A stretch of DNA of 64,000 nt from Kalaharituber pfeilii (lineage: Eukaryota > Ascomycota > Pezizomycetes > Pezizales > Pezizaceae): positions 1,612,001 to 1,676,000 of the forward strand of contig WHUZ01000003.1 of the NCBI GenBank assembly GCA_015179045.1, given 5' to 3'. Shown here piece after piece: positions 22,180 through 32,813 of this stretch. Every line of letters begins with the position of its first letter. The stretch's first letter is position 1. Below the pieces are notes generated by a model. That model worked only from the letters and a program-made list of their open reading frames with translations. It searched no databases and was not told the origin of the DNA. The translations under genes and the position numbers were made by a program.

Positions 22180-23246
22180 ATGAGGCTCCTCAACTGCGCA
22201 ACTCTCGCCCTCTTGTCCACTACCGCCCTTGCCACCAATCACGGCAGCTGGAACGAAGACTCCGGACACTTGAAGGAATATCAAGCTCCCCAGGAGGAGC
22301 AACCACCATACCATGGCACCCCGAAGGCAGTCGTAGACCACAATCCTCAGCACACATGGTCTCCGCCAGTGCAATACGAGTATACGAAACCCGTCGTGGA
22401 ATATACTCAACCACCAATGGTACATGAGACTAGCACGCCAGCAATCGTCCATGAGACTACAACCTCCGTGAAGTATGAGCAGCCGAAGCCAGAGCATACA
22501 CCTCCACCAAAATATGAATTAGATGTGCAGCCCCCTGCCGAGGGACCCAAGACACACACAGTCACCGTCGGCGGTGACGCAGGGCTCGTATATACGCCAG
22601 AGCATGTTATCGCGGCGGTTGGTGACATCGTGCACTTTGTGTTCCAAAAACAGAACCACTCTGTCACACAGTCGACATTTGATTTGCCCTGCAACAGGCT
22701 CGAGACTGGTGAGGATTCGGGACTCTTGCCGAACCCGAATAACACGGTCGTCCCGGCGCCGACATGGGAGTACGTCGTAAAGGATCAGGCTCCAACTTGT
22801 AAGTTTTCCCAATGTTCTCAAATTTGTCATGTACATCTCCCGCTAATGTGTTTTGACTAGGGTGGTACTGCAAACAGCGCACTGGTACCCACTGTGGCAA
22901 GGGCATGGTCTTCGCCATCAACCCCACTGCTGAAAAGACGTTCGCCACCTTCAAGGAAAAAGCCATCAAGCTCAACGGCACCGAGGCAGTCACCACCACT
23001 GCTCCCGCCCCAGAAAAGACTGTCACCGACGTCGCCACCACAGTCACTCTCATCAACGACGACCCCAAGCCCACCGAGACCAACGTGCCCGTCAAGGACA
23101 AGCCATACATGGCTCCCGGCTGGAACCAGAACGGGAACCCCTCCGCTTGCAACTGCGCGTGCTTCTGCGGCATCGGAAGCTTCCCTCAAGGAGACGGGTG
23201 GGGACATTATGGTGGTTTTGGCGGCTCGATGGCTGCTCCCTGGTAA
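22180..23246 (+). CDS. Secreted cupredoxin (blue-copper-like) protein
   Basis: Model: join(22180..22798,22861..23246), 334 aa, one 62-bp intron. The signal peptide (about 1-18, MRLLNCATLALLSTTALA) is followed by a Pro/Tyr/Glu-rich spacer of about 100 residues with VHET and PPxY-like repeats. The cupredoxin domain covers about residues 123-240: HTVTVGGDAGLVYTPEHV, AAVGDIVHFVF, and a type-1 copper ligand set His160 (KQNHSVTQS), Cys210 (WWYCKQ), His217 (THCGKGM) and Met222. Cys171 and Cys218 could form the usual disulfide. A Thr-rich linker leads to an unusual end with clustered cysteines (ACNCACFCG) and a Gly-rich tail. No GPI signal is visible. Related fungal proteins are extracellular and of largely unknown role. 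Copper binding is predicted from ligands only. Confidence 0.9.
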
Positions 23247-24680
23247 AATAAAGATATCTTGCTGTAGGAAGTTCATGGTTACATGTAATGGTAGGCGTTT
23301 GTTGCCCTTAGTACATTTTTGTACCTACTCATCTGCTCTTCTTTATTCTTTACTTTATTCTTCTTACTTCTTTATTTGTAATATCATGCAACGAAACAGG
23401 CAGGAGACAATGTTTGAGCTGGGCGGCGGGTTACCTAAACTATATAATTTTTCTTTTTCTTTCTTACTTTTATACAGGAGGACGAAATCTGGCCATAAAA
23501 CTTAGTTTTTCCTCATGTATCTTACAATACTTCTTCTGATGGTTGGCTACAATTTTCCTTACTTTTTTATTCGTTGGGAAACTGTAGGCCCTGTGGGAAA
23601 CATTTATCCCTTTACTTTTTTTTTTTTAATAGACAAAAAAAACAATTAATTCATTTTTTTCACCCCCATCTTTTCCTTTTTTTTTTCCCTACTTCAATGA
23701 CTTCTTTTTTTCCTTTTTCCCTTTTTTTTTTCCCTCGTTTTTCTTTTTTTTTTTTTTTTTTCTTCTTTTGCTTTTATGGGTTTATTCTTGTATGTTTTTT
23801 TCATTTCTCACCTTTCCCCCCCGCCCACCCTGGTCATCACAACGGGGGTTTCTTTTGTTCTGGGACGGATGGGCGCATGCATGGGGAAAGCATGTCAACA
23901 GATGACATCAAAAATTTAAGGAGATTTTGAGTGCAAAAACTTTTTCTTCTAGCTCCCGTTTACTTGCATGGTTCCCCATATTAGTATCATTACCAGGAAA
24001 CGAAGCGAGGCAATAACCTGCTCAGTTTTTCCATATTTCTGCATGTAGCGTTGGCTCCTAAAAAATCGTAGACCTTGCGCTTCCCCTAACAAAGTAGCCG
24101 TCACGAGAACTAGCAAAGTAGCTAGGTATTGGCCTTTCACATTAATTGCTCTTTGTTGTTTATATGCCTACTTGGGTAAGCACCCTTTCGTGGGGGGGTT
24201 GAGCACTTCTGATGCAAAACATGCCCTGGTCGATTTGTAGGCCACGTGCAAGTAAATACATCAGGGTAAACTGCCAAGGGGACAGGCTAGGGCAAAACGG
24301 TTCTGAAACGGCTGGATGTTTGGAAGAAAAAAAAGGGCCGAAGGGATTTTAGCGCCAAACTATATAGAGGAAAGAGAAGAAGAAGAGTATAGTACTTTAT
24401 ACTTGATTTCAAATATATTAGTAGATATAGATGCATCATGGGAACGGAGTATATGGTGCACGTACCTTCAAATATACAATGGAACAAGCCTTAACCCAAT
24501 TTCTAGACTGCAAAGTACTAAATCAGCGCCGGCCTGTTATCGTGCCCCGACGCCAGCCCTTCGTTTTTGAATAAGCACAAAGTCTCGCCCGAATAACAAA
24601 CAGTCATGAAGCGAATTATGCTGCTTCAATGAGACTGGAATAAACTTTTGAAGTCATCGGAGTATGCTAGTATCGTGCCA
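23247..24680. other. Intergenic, T-rich
   Basis: The 3' flank of the cupredoxin gene, with many short T runs (23610-23800), then average sequence. No convincing open frame is seen. Confidence 0.5.
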
Positions 24681-24692
24681 GGGAATATACAC

Positions 24693-24795
24693 TTAGCCTG
24701 TCTCCGGGCTATGAGGGCTTGCCCAGGGACCCTGCCATGGCCAAGTGCTACAAGCGGGGTTATGTGATTAAAAAAAAAAAAAAAAAAAAAAAAAA
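24693..24795 (+). mobile_element. Poly(A)-tailed retroposed element, copy A (longest)
   Basis: A 103-bp insertion flanked by a perfect 12-bp target site duplication gggaatatacac (24681-24692 and 24796-24807). It ends in an A26 tail. The body starts ttagcctgtctccgggctat, runs through ccctgccatggccaag, and ends tacaagcggggttatgtgat. The last 45 bp match copies B-D. The poly(A) tail and duplication indicate target-primed reverse transcription. Confidence 0.88.
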
Positions 24796-24807
24796 GGGAA
24801 TATACAC

Positions 24808-25873
24808 AATTGGTATGGTCAAGATCATCAAAACTACTGATAAGAAAGGTGTTGCGAACAATGTCATCAAGGGCCCTCATGCAACTTTGCGCGCCACGGG
24901 CATCGTTCGCCTGCCGCGTAGAGGGACGCAGACTCTTGCAAATGGATGTCATGGATAATGTGCTCTGGATATTAAAGGATGGAGAATTCAGTGACTTATG
25001 AGCTGGGATAGCCAGGTTACATATCTCAGAAGTGCGGATACAATTCTCTATTTTTGATTAGATACCGATAATCAACTCACTTAATCAATCTGGTAACTTA
25101 CTATTAAAGGGATGAACAAAGCATGAGAAGATGAAGGAGGGGATAAATAGAGACATGGAAGCACCAGAAGAGGACAACCGGCCTGAAAGGAGCCAACAGT
25201 AACGATGGCATGAGACTAAAGCCACAGAACGCCCCACACTGCAGCTCATCTTGTGTATCTGCATGTATGTAGAAGCATCCAGATTTAGTGTTGCTTTCGG
25301 TTGCTCAAGAGATTGGATCGGGGTACGCGCCTAATATGGGTTATTCATGGCCGCAGGTGAAGCGGCTCCCTGCCGGCTGCTTAGGTGCATACTGGTCCAC
25401 TGCTTGTGTGACCTGCTTAAACTTGACAAGGGGCGAAGAAACTCTGGCTATATCTCTAGTGATAATCGCGAACTTGGCATCATAGAAGCTCCGAAACTTG
25501 GTCTGAACTGGATGGGGATTGGAGACACAAGTAAGGTCGTATCATGCTTTAAGGTCTAGTGACAAATCTGCAGTGATTGCAACAGGTGAAAAAATAGTAC
25601 TGCTGTAGTCAGGTTAGGAAAAGGTTATAAGGATCTTTGACAGTTTGGTTGTAAACTGACGGATCTCTAATTTCTAATGCTGCTGAAGCATGAAACACAA
25701 TGTAGCAGCACTAATCAGCAGTCTTGTAAGCCTTGGGGTGGAGAGGAAGATTCACTGATGGGAAATCAAGAAATAATATTCTTATCAGAAAGATGAACTA
25801 CCTTCTCGGGAAGTACTAAGTATGGCTACCTCTTTTGCGAAGACGGCTGTAGTCTGGTTCGACGTCTTCAGTT
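24808..25873. other. Intergenic between element copies A and B
   Basis: No gene, tRNA or further repeat was recognised. Confidence 0.4.
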
Positions 25874-25883
25874 CACAACTCAT

Positions 25884-25885
<2 letters not shown>

Positions 25886-25914
<29 letters not shown>

Positions 25915-25951
25915 CACGTGACCCCGCTTGTAGCTGTTCGCCATGGCAGGG
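25886..25951 (-). mobile_element. Poly(A)-tailed retroposed element, copy B
   Basis: On the minus strand it reads gccctgccatggcgaacagc, then tacaagcggggtcacgtg, then A29. It is flanked by a 12-bp duplication cacaactcatgg (25874-25885 and 25952-25963). Only about 37 bp of body remain besides the tail. Confidence 0.9.
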
Positions 25952-26151
25952 CACAACTCATGGTTACGACCTGGGCACGAGACATCTTCGACCCAGAAAG
26001 AGGTTTTTTTGCAGTAAACCGCCATCAAAGTTCTTGCCACTTGTATATATATCAATTCAATGACTCATGTCAGTCAATCTTAATGCCTACCATCTTATTT
26101 GACAGTGTAATCAGCAACGAATGCTCATGTTCTTGGGCCTTGCCCTTGAGT

Positions 26152-26211
26152 CAAGCCCTGCCATGGCGAACAGCTGCAAGCGGGGTTACGTGATATAAAA
26201 AAAAAAAACGA
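26152..26211 (+). mobile_element. Poly(A)-tailed retroposed element, copy C
   Basis: The body contains ccctgccatggcgaacagct and gcaagcggggttacgtgat, followed by a short A12 tail. An 8-bp duplication ccttgagt lies at 26144-26151 and 26212-26219. Copy B is only 0.2 kb away in the opposite orientation. Confidence 0.85.
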
Positions 26212-26219
26212 CCTTGAGT

Positions 26220-29200
26220 AGTTAACCCCGAATGGCTAATTTAAGGCACGGTAGGAAAATGGATAATTTAGGTACAGGATGGATAATTTGAGGTGAGGAG
26301 AAGGGTAAAAGAGGATCTGAGCGTCCGTTGACGTAGATAGTTGAATAGATAGCTTTTACCCTTGAAATACACAGTTTATTATTTCTCCTTTTTCTACATA
26401 CAGCGCTAACGGCTTGCACCTTATCTTTTTAGGATCCTTCATAGTTGCAAGCTTTTTGGTAGAATGCAAACTTCCTGTGAACACTTGATGCCAAATCTGA
26501 CAAACTGGACAATCTCGCGGGTTCCACATGTGACTAGAAGGATATCAATTGAAAGCTTTCGTAAGCGGCTGAAAATACGTTATTAAGGTTGCCATATGGC
26601 TAGACTCATTCACATGGTACTGTCTACTCCCAGTCTCGAACCGGTGTATCGTTTACCGCTCAGCTAACATGCGTAGTACACCCAGTGTAGTCGTTGATGC
26701 CTGCGAGCATCGTACAATGCTAGCGCTAGGTTGCAACTTCTGGACTTCTGTGAGGTTGGCCTGCAGATTTCAGGATGAGTTCAAGACTGGAACTTCCATT
26801 CGACTGTGGCATATGTTCGGTCCTTATGATTGGCCATTGTTCAGAATGATACATATTCACCGGTTATACCGGAGACTCGACTCGATGGGATGAACTAGTC
26901 GTTGGTACTAATAAGTGGGGAGATGTGACTATAGTCTCATGCTTCAGCTTGGAGGTACAAAGAAATACAGCAAGAGGCTGTGAGTTCGAAGATTTGAGCG
27001 CGTATGTTATCATGCTGGTAACGAGCCTCTCTCTCTGCCGCAGAATTGGTAAGTCCAACCAAAAGTACCGGCTAGTGATGGCTTCAACATAGCATTGGTG
27101 CCAATATGTTATGGTCGAAGGGCCACACCAATGAGCCTCATCCCTCATATGCACTGATGCAAAGAAACGACCTTGTGTTCGCAAAATGAAACTGGACTGA
27201 TTGCTGGTCCGCTATACAACTGTACTTCTGAGCGGTCAAGACACTGCACCCTAGCACACCTTAAGAGACTAAAATTTGAGGTAGAAAGATGCTGGTTTTG
27301 GTTTGCGGCTTCTAGAATATAATATGGTCGATGTATTGCTCAAGTTCTCCAAATAGAGCTTGACTTTTGGTGTAATATACTCCCTCGTTTCAGTAAATAC
27401 ATCAAATGTCTTTTCTTTTGTTTTTATCATGTTTATCATCACGCTGGAGAGTCATTTTGCCTTCATTGTTAGGCTTGCTCGTGGTTACTCTAAGCTTTCA
27501 GACTTTAAGATGATTGAGCTTTAGCTCTTCGGTACAGACACTTACCCCTCATACCGCTGCTGTGGATGAGAAATATTTGCTTCTTGCGGCATCGTATTAC
27601 CTGGTTTCGTGCCGCAATTACATTTATAATACAACTGAGGCTCTAATGATCGACAATCGTGTGACTGAATGCATATGTACATGGATTGTTGCTTTATCTA
27701 AGTGAGCTGCAGTGTAACTGCAGTGTGTCTTTGTTCTTCTGAAGATTAAATCTTTGTAGAGAAAATTTGGTCATTTATAAAGCTACCTTATGTCTGGTTA
27801 TAGTTGCTGCCAACGGTTAGGACTAAAAACCAATGGCATTGGCTTACCCTGAATATGGGCCGCTCTTGCAGATCAGGTTTCCTGCGGGTGCCCTTTATGC
27901 ACTTCAGCAATTCAGTGGTATTCTTTCAGCTTTGTTCTTAGAATAAGTACTATCAAGAGATTGTTCTCACTAGTCAGACGAGCATATTCCTCCGTTTATT
28001 TATCTCTGAACAAAGAAGGGGGGGGAAAAAAGTCTTTGAGATTAGCATAAGCCCATGGCCGATGTTCCTACGCGCTTCTAATAGCTACGTAGAAGTGCTA
28101 TATGTGCTTGACTTTTATCACCCCGGCTAGGGCTAGCGAAGTGATCCCTATGCACAGAATCATAAAGATACTTGTAAATGACTGCCCATGCGCATCGTTT
28201 ATCTCAACGGTGCGAACAGATACATAGTCTATTACTAGTAACTACATTCATTATCTTAAAATTTATTCCCCTCATCTGTCAGGGCTTATGCACAAGCGCA
28301 ACGTATTGAATCCTCTTCACGCTGCGTAACCAATCCTATTGTCGCTTCAAGTTTTATCCTTTCAGACGTGCTAACAACCGTCACCATGTCGTTGTTATAA
28401 GAATAGAGTACAAGCTCCGATGTTGCATGTCGAGCGTGTTGGGAGCTGCTGCCGTATGGTCCTATTTGCTGATGTTTGAGATCTGTCTCCTCCCTAAGTA
28501 CTTAAGACGCGCTCTCGTGCCTGGACTGATCTGAAGAGGCGGCTATATCTACCCTTTTCAACTTCGAACTTCGAAGGTAGCTGTACTTTAACGTGCACGC
28601 TATTCCGCTCTCGACTCCTACCGCAAGAGTGCTACGCGGCACAGGCGCTTATTCCTTCAGCAGGAAACGCCGGCTCTGTCCGAGGAACATAATTATTGTG
28701 TTGGTTACAAGTACTCTTGCTCCCAAAAGGTACACACATATCTTGGCGGACATGAAAGAATTGTCAAAGAAGTAGGCTTAGCGCCACGTGCTCACCAGCA
28801 CTTGCTTCCTAAACGGGCAGTGACCGAATAGGCAGACTCCCGTCCATTCCATTCAGCGGCCACCAGTGTGAGTGCTTACCAATTCAGTAGTCTCGTAACC
28901 AGCCCTGAACTAACCGTAATGCGCGCATTCATGAATACCTATTTTGTAAGTCTGCTTTGGGAAAGTGCAATTAACGGGGTGCACCCCTTTAATAGGCTTC
29001 GATTTCTCGCATTCACTTCTCACAATCACGGCACCGCTTCTCCTGCTTCCTGCATTCCAGGACATCCATTGCTCGCTTGGGCCTTGACTGGTTCGCACTT
29101 ACATTCGTTTCTTCTCATCTGCTATTCAACTACTCTTTAAAATACCATAAAGTGAACCCTGAGGAATTCACTTCAATCAAGTCATACGAAATACCCGATA

Positions 29201-29344
29201 TCTCCTTTGTCCCTTGAGTAGCTTTTCAAAGACACCACATTAACTCGACACTCTCATTAATCAGTCCAAAACCAGCTCGGCAAGAGCCTCACTTCAGATT
29301 GCTTTACACACACTTCCCTTGAAGTTCTAAGAATTGCGAATAGG
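26220..29344. other. Gene-free spacer
   Basis: Only short random-looking open frames on both strands are present. A tRNA-like stretch near 26630-26680 lacks an anticodon arm and is not accepted as a tRNA gene. The right end (about 28900-29344) may act as promoter for the next gene. Confidence 0.4.
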
Positions 29345-30589
29345 ATGAACCCAAATACTACCACTCCGAGCGGGGAGCAGCTTCAGCAAGTATCTCACAC
29401 TCCTAACCGTATCATGGAAGTGATATTAGATACTGAAGTAAATCTAATTCCCTTCAGACCATCCGTCCGTTCTTGATCGTGGCTGACCATCTCACTATTC
29501 CAGTCTATCATCAAAAGCTTCCACCATGCATACACTACCAGTCCTGCGTACAGTCCCCCTAGCCCTTTGTTCAGAGGAGCTAGCTCCACTGCCGAATCCG
29601 AAACTCTCAGTCGCAAGCGCTTCCAAATAATAGAATGTTCAAATTCCTCACAATACACCATTGCAACAACTGTGGACTTTCCCAAGCAAGAATACTCCTT
29701 AATACCCAATTGCCCTGACAAGCAAATGGTAAAGCTTGCTTTCGAAGGACCATCTGGTTATGGTCCTAAACCAACACATAGAGCTGAACACTTGCAAGGA
29801 CCATTTACCACAGCCAATTTCCTTCTGCCGGAAGCTTATGACCCCGCTAAGCCCCACATTGAGCGCCTTGAAGGACACTTCATTGTCACTTTTATGCCAC
29901 GTATGATGCCCGATGATACAACTCCCATTGCACAGCTACATGATACTCCATATCAACAATATAATGATATCACGCACTCCAGATCAGTTACTTTATCTCC
30001 TACAATCGGGCCTGCGAAACATACCATTGATCAGCCAGAAGCAACAGCTACAATCTGTCACGTTGATAGTGTCGATTTAACAGTACCTAGACTTGGGATG
30101 GCCAAGGGTCGTCCATCCCTAGCGACAACACATCGAGCAGCAAGGACAAATACACATGGATCTACTTCTAAGCCCAAGCTTTCTGCCAGTTTAACCTCAG
30201 CAACGGCTCAAATCTCTGAAAATGCAAAACCAGGCCGGTCCCAAGAACATGAACTATCACGTGCATCATACCCGCGTCCATATGAGGATTTAGGGTCAGA
30301 GTCGGAACTGCCGGCGCAGGAACGTAAGTCCAACTACCGGCGTGCAGGAAACTGGCGCTACGACGAGCGTATGTGGACTCCGGGTCTTCCAGCAAGCTAT
30401 AATATGGCTGCAAATTGTGGGGTGAGGCAGTCAAGGGGAGAGTCTGAGACTAAATCTCATGGTCACAAGACTAAGCTGAAGGCAGGGGATTCGGGCAAGC
30501 AGCGAAAATGGGCCTTCAGGGACTGTTCTGGAAGCACGCCCGCATCCGCGTACAAAAAAAAGAGGGGAGTCATGAATACGGAGTCTTAA
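29345..30589 (+). CDS. Unrecognised two-exon protein
   Basis: I do not recognise this protein. Proposed model: join(29345..29437,29504..30589), 392 aa, with a 66-bp intron (GTAAAT...TTCCAG, branch-like GGCTGACC). A donor 48 bp earlier (29390) would also keep frame and would give 376 aa. The second exon is the only long open frame in some 17 kb of gene-poor sequence. Composition is Ser/Thr/Pro/His-rich, with no signal peptide or membrane segment. One more ordered-looking segment runs from VKLAFEGPSGYGPKPTHRAE to GHFIVTFMPRMM. The C-terminal 100 residues are basic (KSHGHKTKLKAGDSGKQRKW, AYKKKRG) and might direct the protein to the nucleus. Lineage-restricted gene or spurious frame are both possible. 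The 5' exon is the weaker part. Confidence 0.5.
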
Positions 30590-32661
30590 ACTTGAAGAAG
30601 GCCAAGAATATTGTGAACGGGCTAGTAGGACGACAACTTGCATTCAACAAATTGGCTGATTGAGAAGCTATGCAAGGTATGATTTCAATCTACATAATTG
30701 CAGTCCGTACTGGCCGAGGAGATTTGTTGGCTCTCTACTTAATTCATTCTCTTCACGATATATGGCAAGCTCGCTCATCTTGTCGGCTATCTTTGTCAAA
30801 TGCAACGCTATTGCTGATTTCACTACTACCCATATCTTCCCTCGCACACGTTTTTCTTTTCTTTTGTTCCTTTACTTTTTCTTTTTTCACAAATTCTGCT
30901 TTATTTGTGCTGCCTTTTAGCCCGGTCATGACCAGGATGCTGTTGGTGGTTGTGATCTATGGTAGCTTATCTGATTATGTTTGATAATGATTGTCATGAT
31001 TATGAGTCTCAATTGATGATCATGTTCTGCCGGTGCAGTTGGCCTCTTCGAGGAGGACACTATAGTGCAGCTGGGCGACAGTAACAAGTATGTAGGAGAC
31101 TTAATTAAATAGAGAAACCCCAGCCTCTGGAATTCCTCAATTTCAAGTCATCTTTTCCCGCGCCCTATTCCTATTGTAGCTTAAGAAGTCCTAGAAGCAA
31201 GCTTCAGCTAATGTTTGTTTACTTCCATTCCTAGTCTAGCCGCCCTTTTTTTTTTATTTTTTTTGGTTCACATAACCCCTCATACAAGCTACAAGCCTAT
31301 TGCAGGGATAGCTGCCCTTTATAAGCTTTCAGTTATGGCCTAGACGTTTAGAAAAGTCTTGCTCATTGGAATTTGTATTTCACAGGCGTCTGGAAATGCC
31401 AGGATTCGGACCAGTGCGTCCTCATTCTCATTTATCCTGTCGTTGAAGTAACGGGGGAACGGAGGACCCCTATAAACTTCATAATATCCTATAGATCACT
31501 GCTGCGGCGAAGGCGGCGAAGCAATGCTTGGGTCCATTATATGCAGTATAGCTGCGAGTATGCGCCACATCCACTGGCACAGAAATATATGTATGTACGC
31601 AACAGCATATGCGTGATGCTCGCACGACCAGTTAACTACTTATTATTCTGCCCTCTCCACCCAAATTACGCGCTGACACCGACGCGCGATATGATGATAG
31701 GCTTAAGCTGAGCTGGGCTAATTCGGATTCGCCAGTTATGTAGATCTACCGGCCATGGCCGGCCGTAGGCGCGTTCTTTGCTGTTCCGTTTCGGCTCGAT
31801 ATCGAGAAAATGCATGCGGCAAACCACATGCAATCATCTCACGTGAAATCACGTGGATGTAGAGGATGGTAGTATCATATATGATACATGTTCATGTTCA
31901 TCTGGCACATAACTATGATTACTACTACTGTAGTGGTAGATATCTCACTTGTACGCTTGCGTTTTCTGGGTTCCTATGTAAACTTCACACTGATCTACTA
32001 GTAATTATAAACTGGACCAGGTTTTGGACAATGGCATAGTACAGTACCTAGCAAGAGAGTAATTATAAGCTTTTCTAATAACTATATGTCCCGAAAAACC
32101 ATACCTATGTAACCTACCAGCACCGTGACGTTGGTCGATGTATCCCGCCGGACGTACATGTGTTTTCTTGTACTCTACATACTTGCAAACCCGAGGGTAC
32201 GTGAGTATATGTGTTCACGTGACACAAAACAGTTAGCTACTTACTGTAAGCCGTATTTATTGGATGGCAATATGCCATATGTGCCCAAGATAAGCCCGCG
32301 TACGTCCATGCCTGCTTGCTCCTCCGTTCCAGGGCCAGACTCTCGAATTGGCATTACTATATAACTATAGCTAGCTGGAGTCGCTACCATATTGGGTACA
32401 TGCATCAATTCCATTGCTGACGCGTTGCTCCGCCCCGGCCCGCTTCGATCGACTTCGAATTCCACCCCGGCAAGGTTAACTTACTTATATAACTTACCTG
32501 TTTGCCTCCTCAGTATTCCTGATTCCTAATTGTGGACGCCCAGGTATGTGCAAGCTACACAGCCTCGGCCATGTCCCCACTAATCGATAAATATTTCCAA
32601 GTAGTCAACAATCTGTGCTATCGTCTTGCCATTTGGTGGCGCCAGTAACAGTACGCTTACA
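30590..32661. other. Gene-free spacer
   Basis: No supported gene. A T-rich stretch followed by cacataacccc at about 31240-31310 resembles a strongly diverged, reversed copy of the poly(A)-tailed family. No duplication can be found around it. Confidence 0.4.
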
Positions 32662-32673
32662 GTCACTCAGTGG

Positions 32674-32801
32674 TTTTTTTTTTTTTTTTTTTTTCACGTG
32701 ACCCCGCTTGTAGCTGTTCGCCATTTTTTTTTTTTTTTTTTTCACGTGACCCCGCTTGTAGCTGTCCGCCATGGCAGGGCAGCTGTTCGCCATGGCAGGG
32801 C
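32674..32801 (-). mobile_element. Poly(A)-tailed retroposed element, copy D (outer, interrupted)
   Basis: Read on the minus strand: gccctgccatggcgaacagc, interruption by the inner element, then the rest of the body through tacaagcggggtcacgtg and an A21 tail. It is flanked by a 12-bp duplication gtcactcagtgg (32662-32673 and 32802-32813). Confidence 0.88.
32725..32780 (-). mobile_element. Poly(A)-tailed retroposed element, copy E (nested in copy D)
   Basis: A second copy of the same family in the same orientation, inserted inside copy D. Its own 13-bp duplication agctgttcgccat (32712-32724 and 32781-32793) is made of copy D sequence. The tail is about 18 A. It differs from the outer copy by one base (gtccgcc versus gttcgcc). 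Confidence 0.88.
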
Positions 32802-32813
32802 GTCACTCAGTGG

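Noticed and set aside
26630..26690. tRNA-like sequence on the minus strand (A-box-like ttagctgagcggt and B-box-like ggttcgagact)
   Set aside because: The two boxes are only about 12 bases apart, there is no anticodon arm and the acceptor stem does not pair, so it is at best a tRNA fragment.
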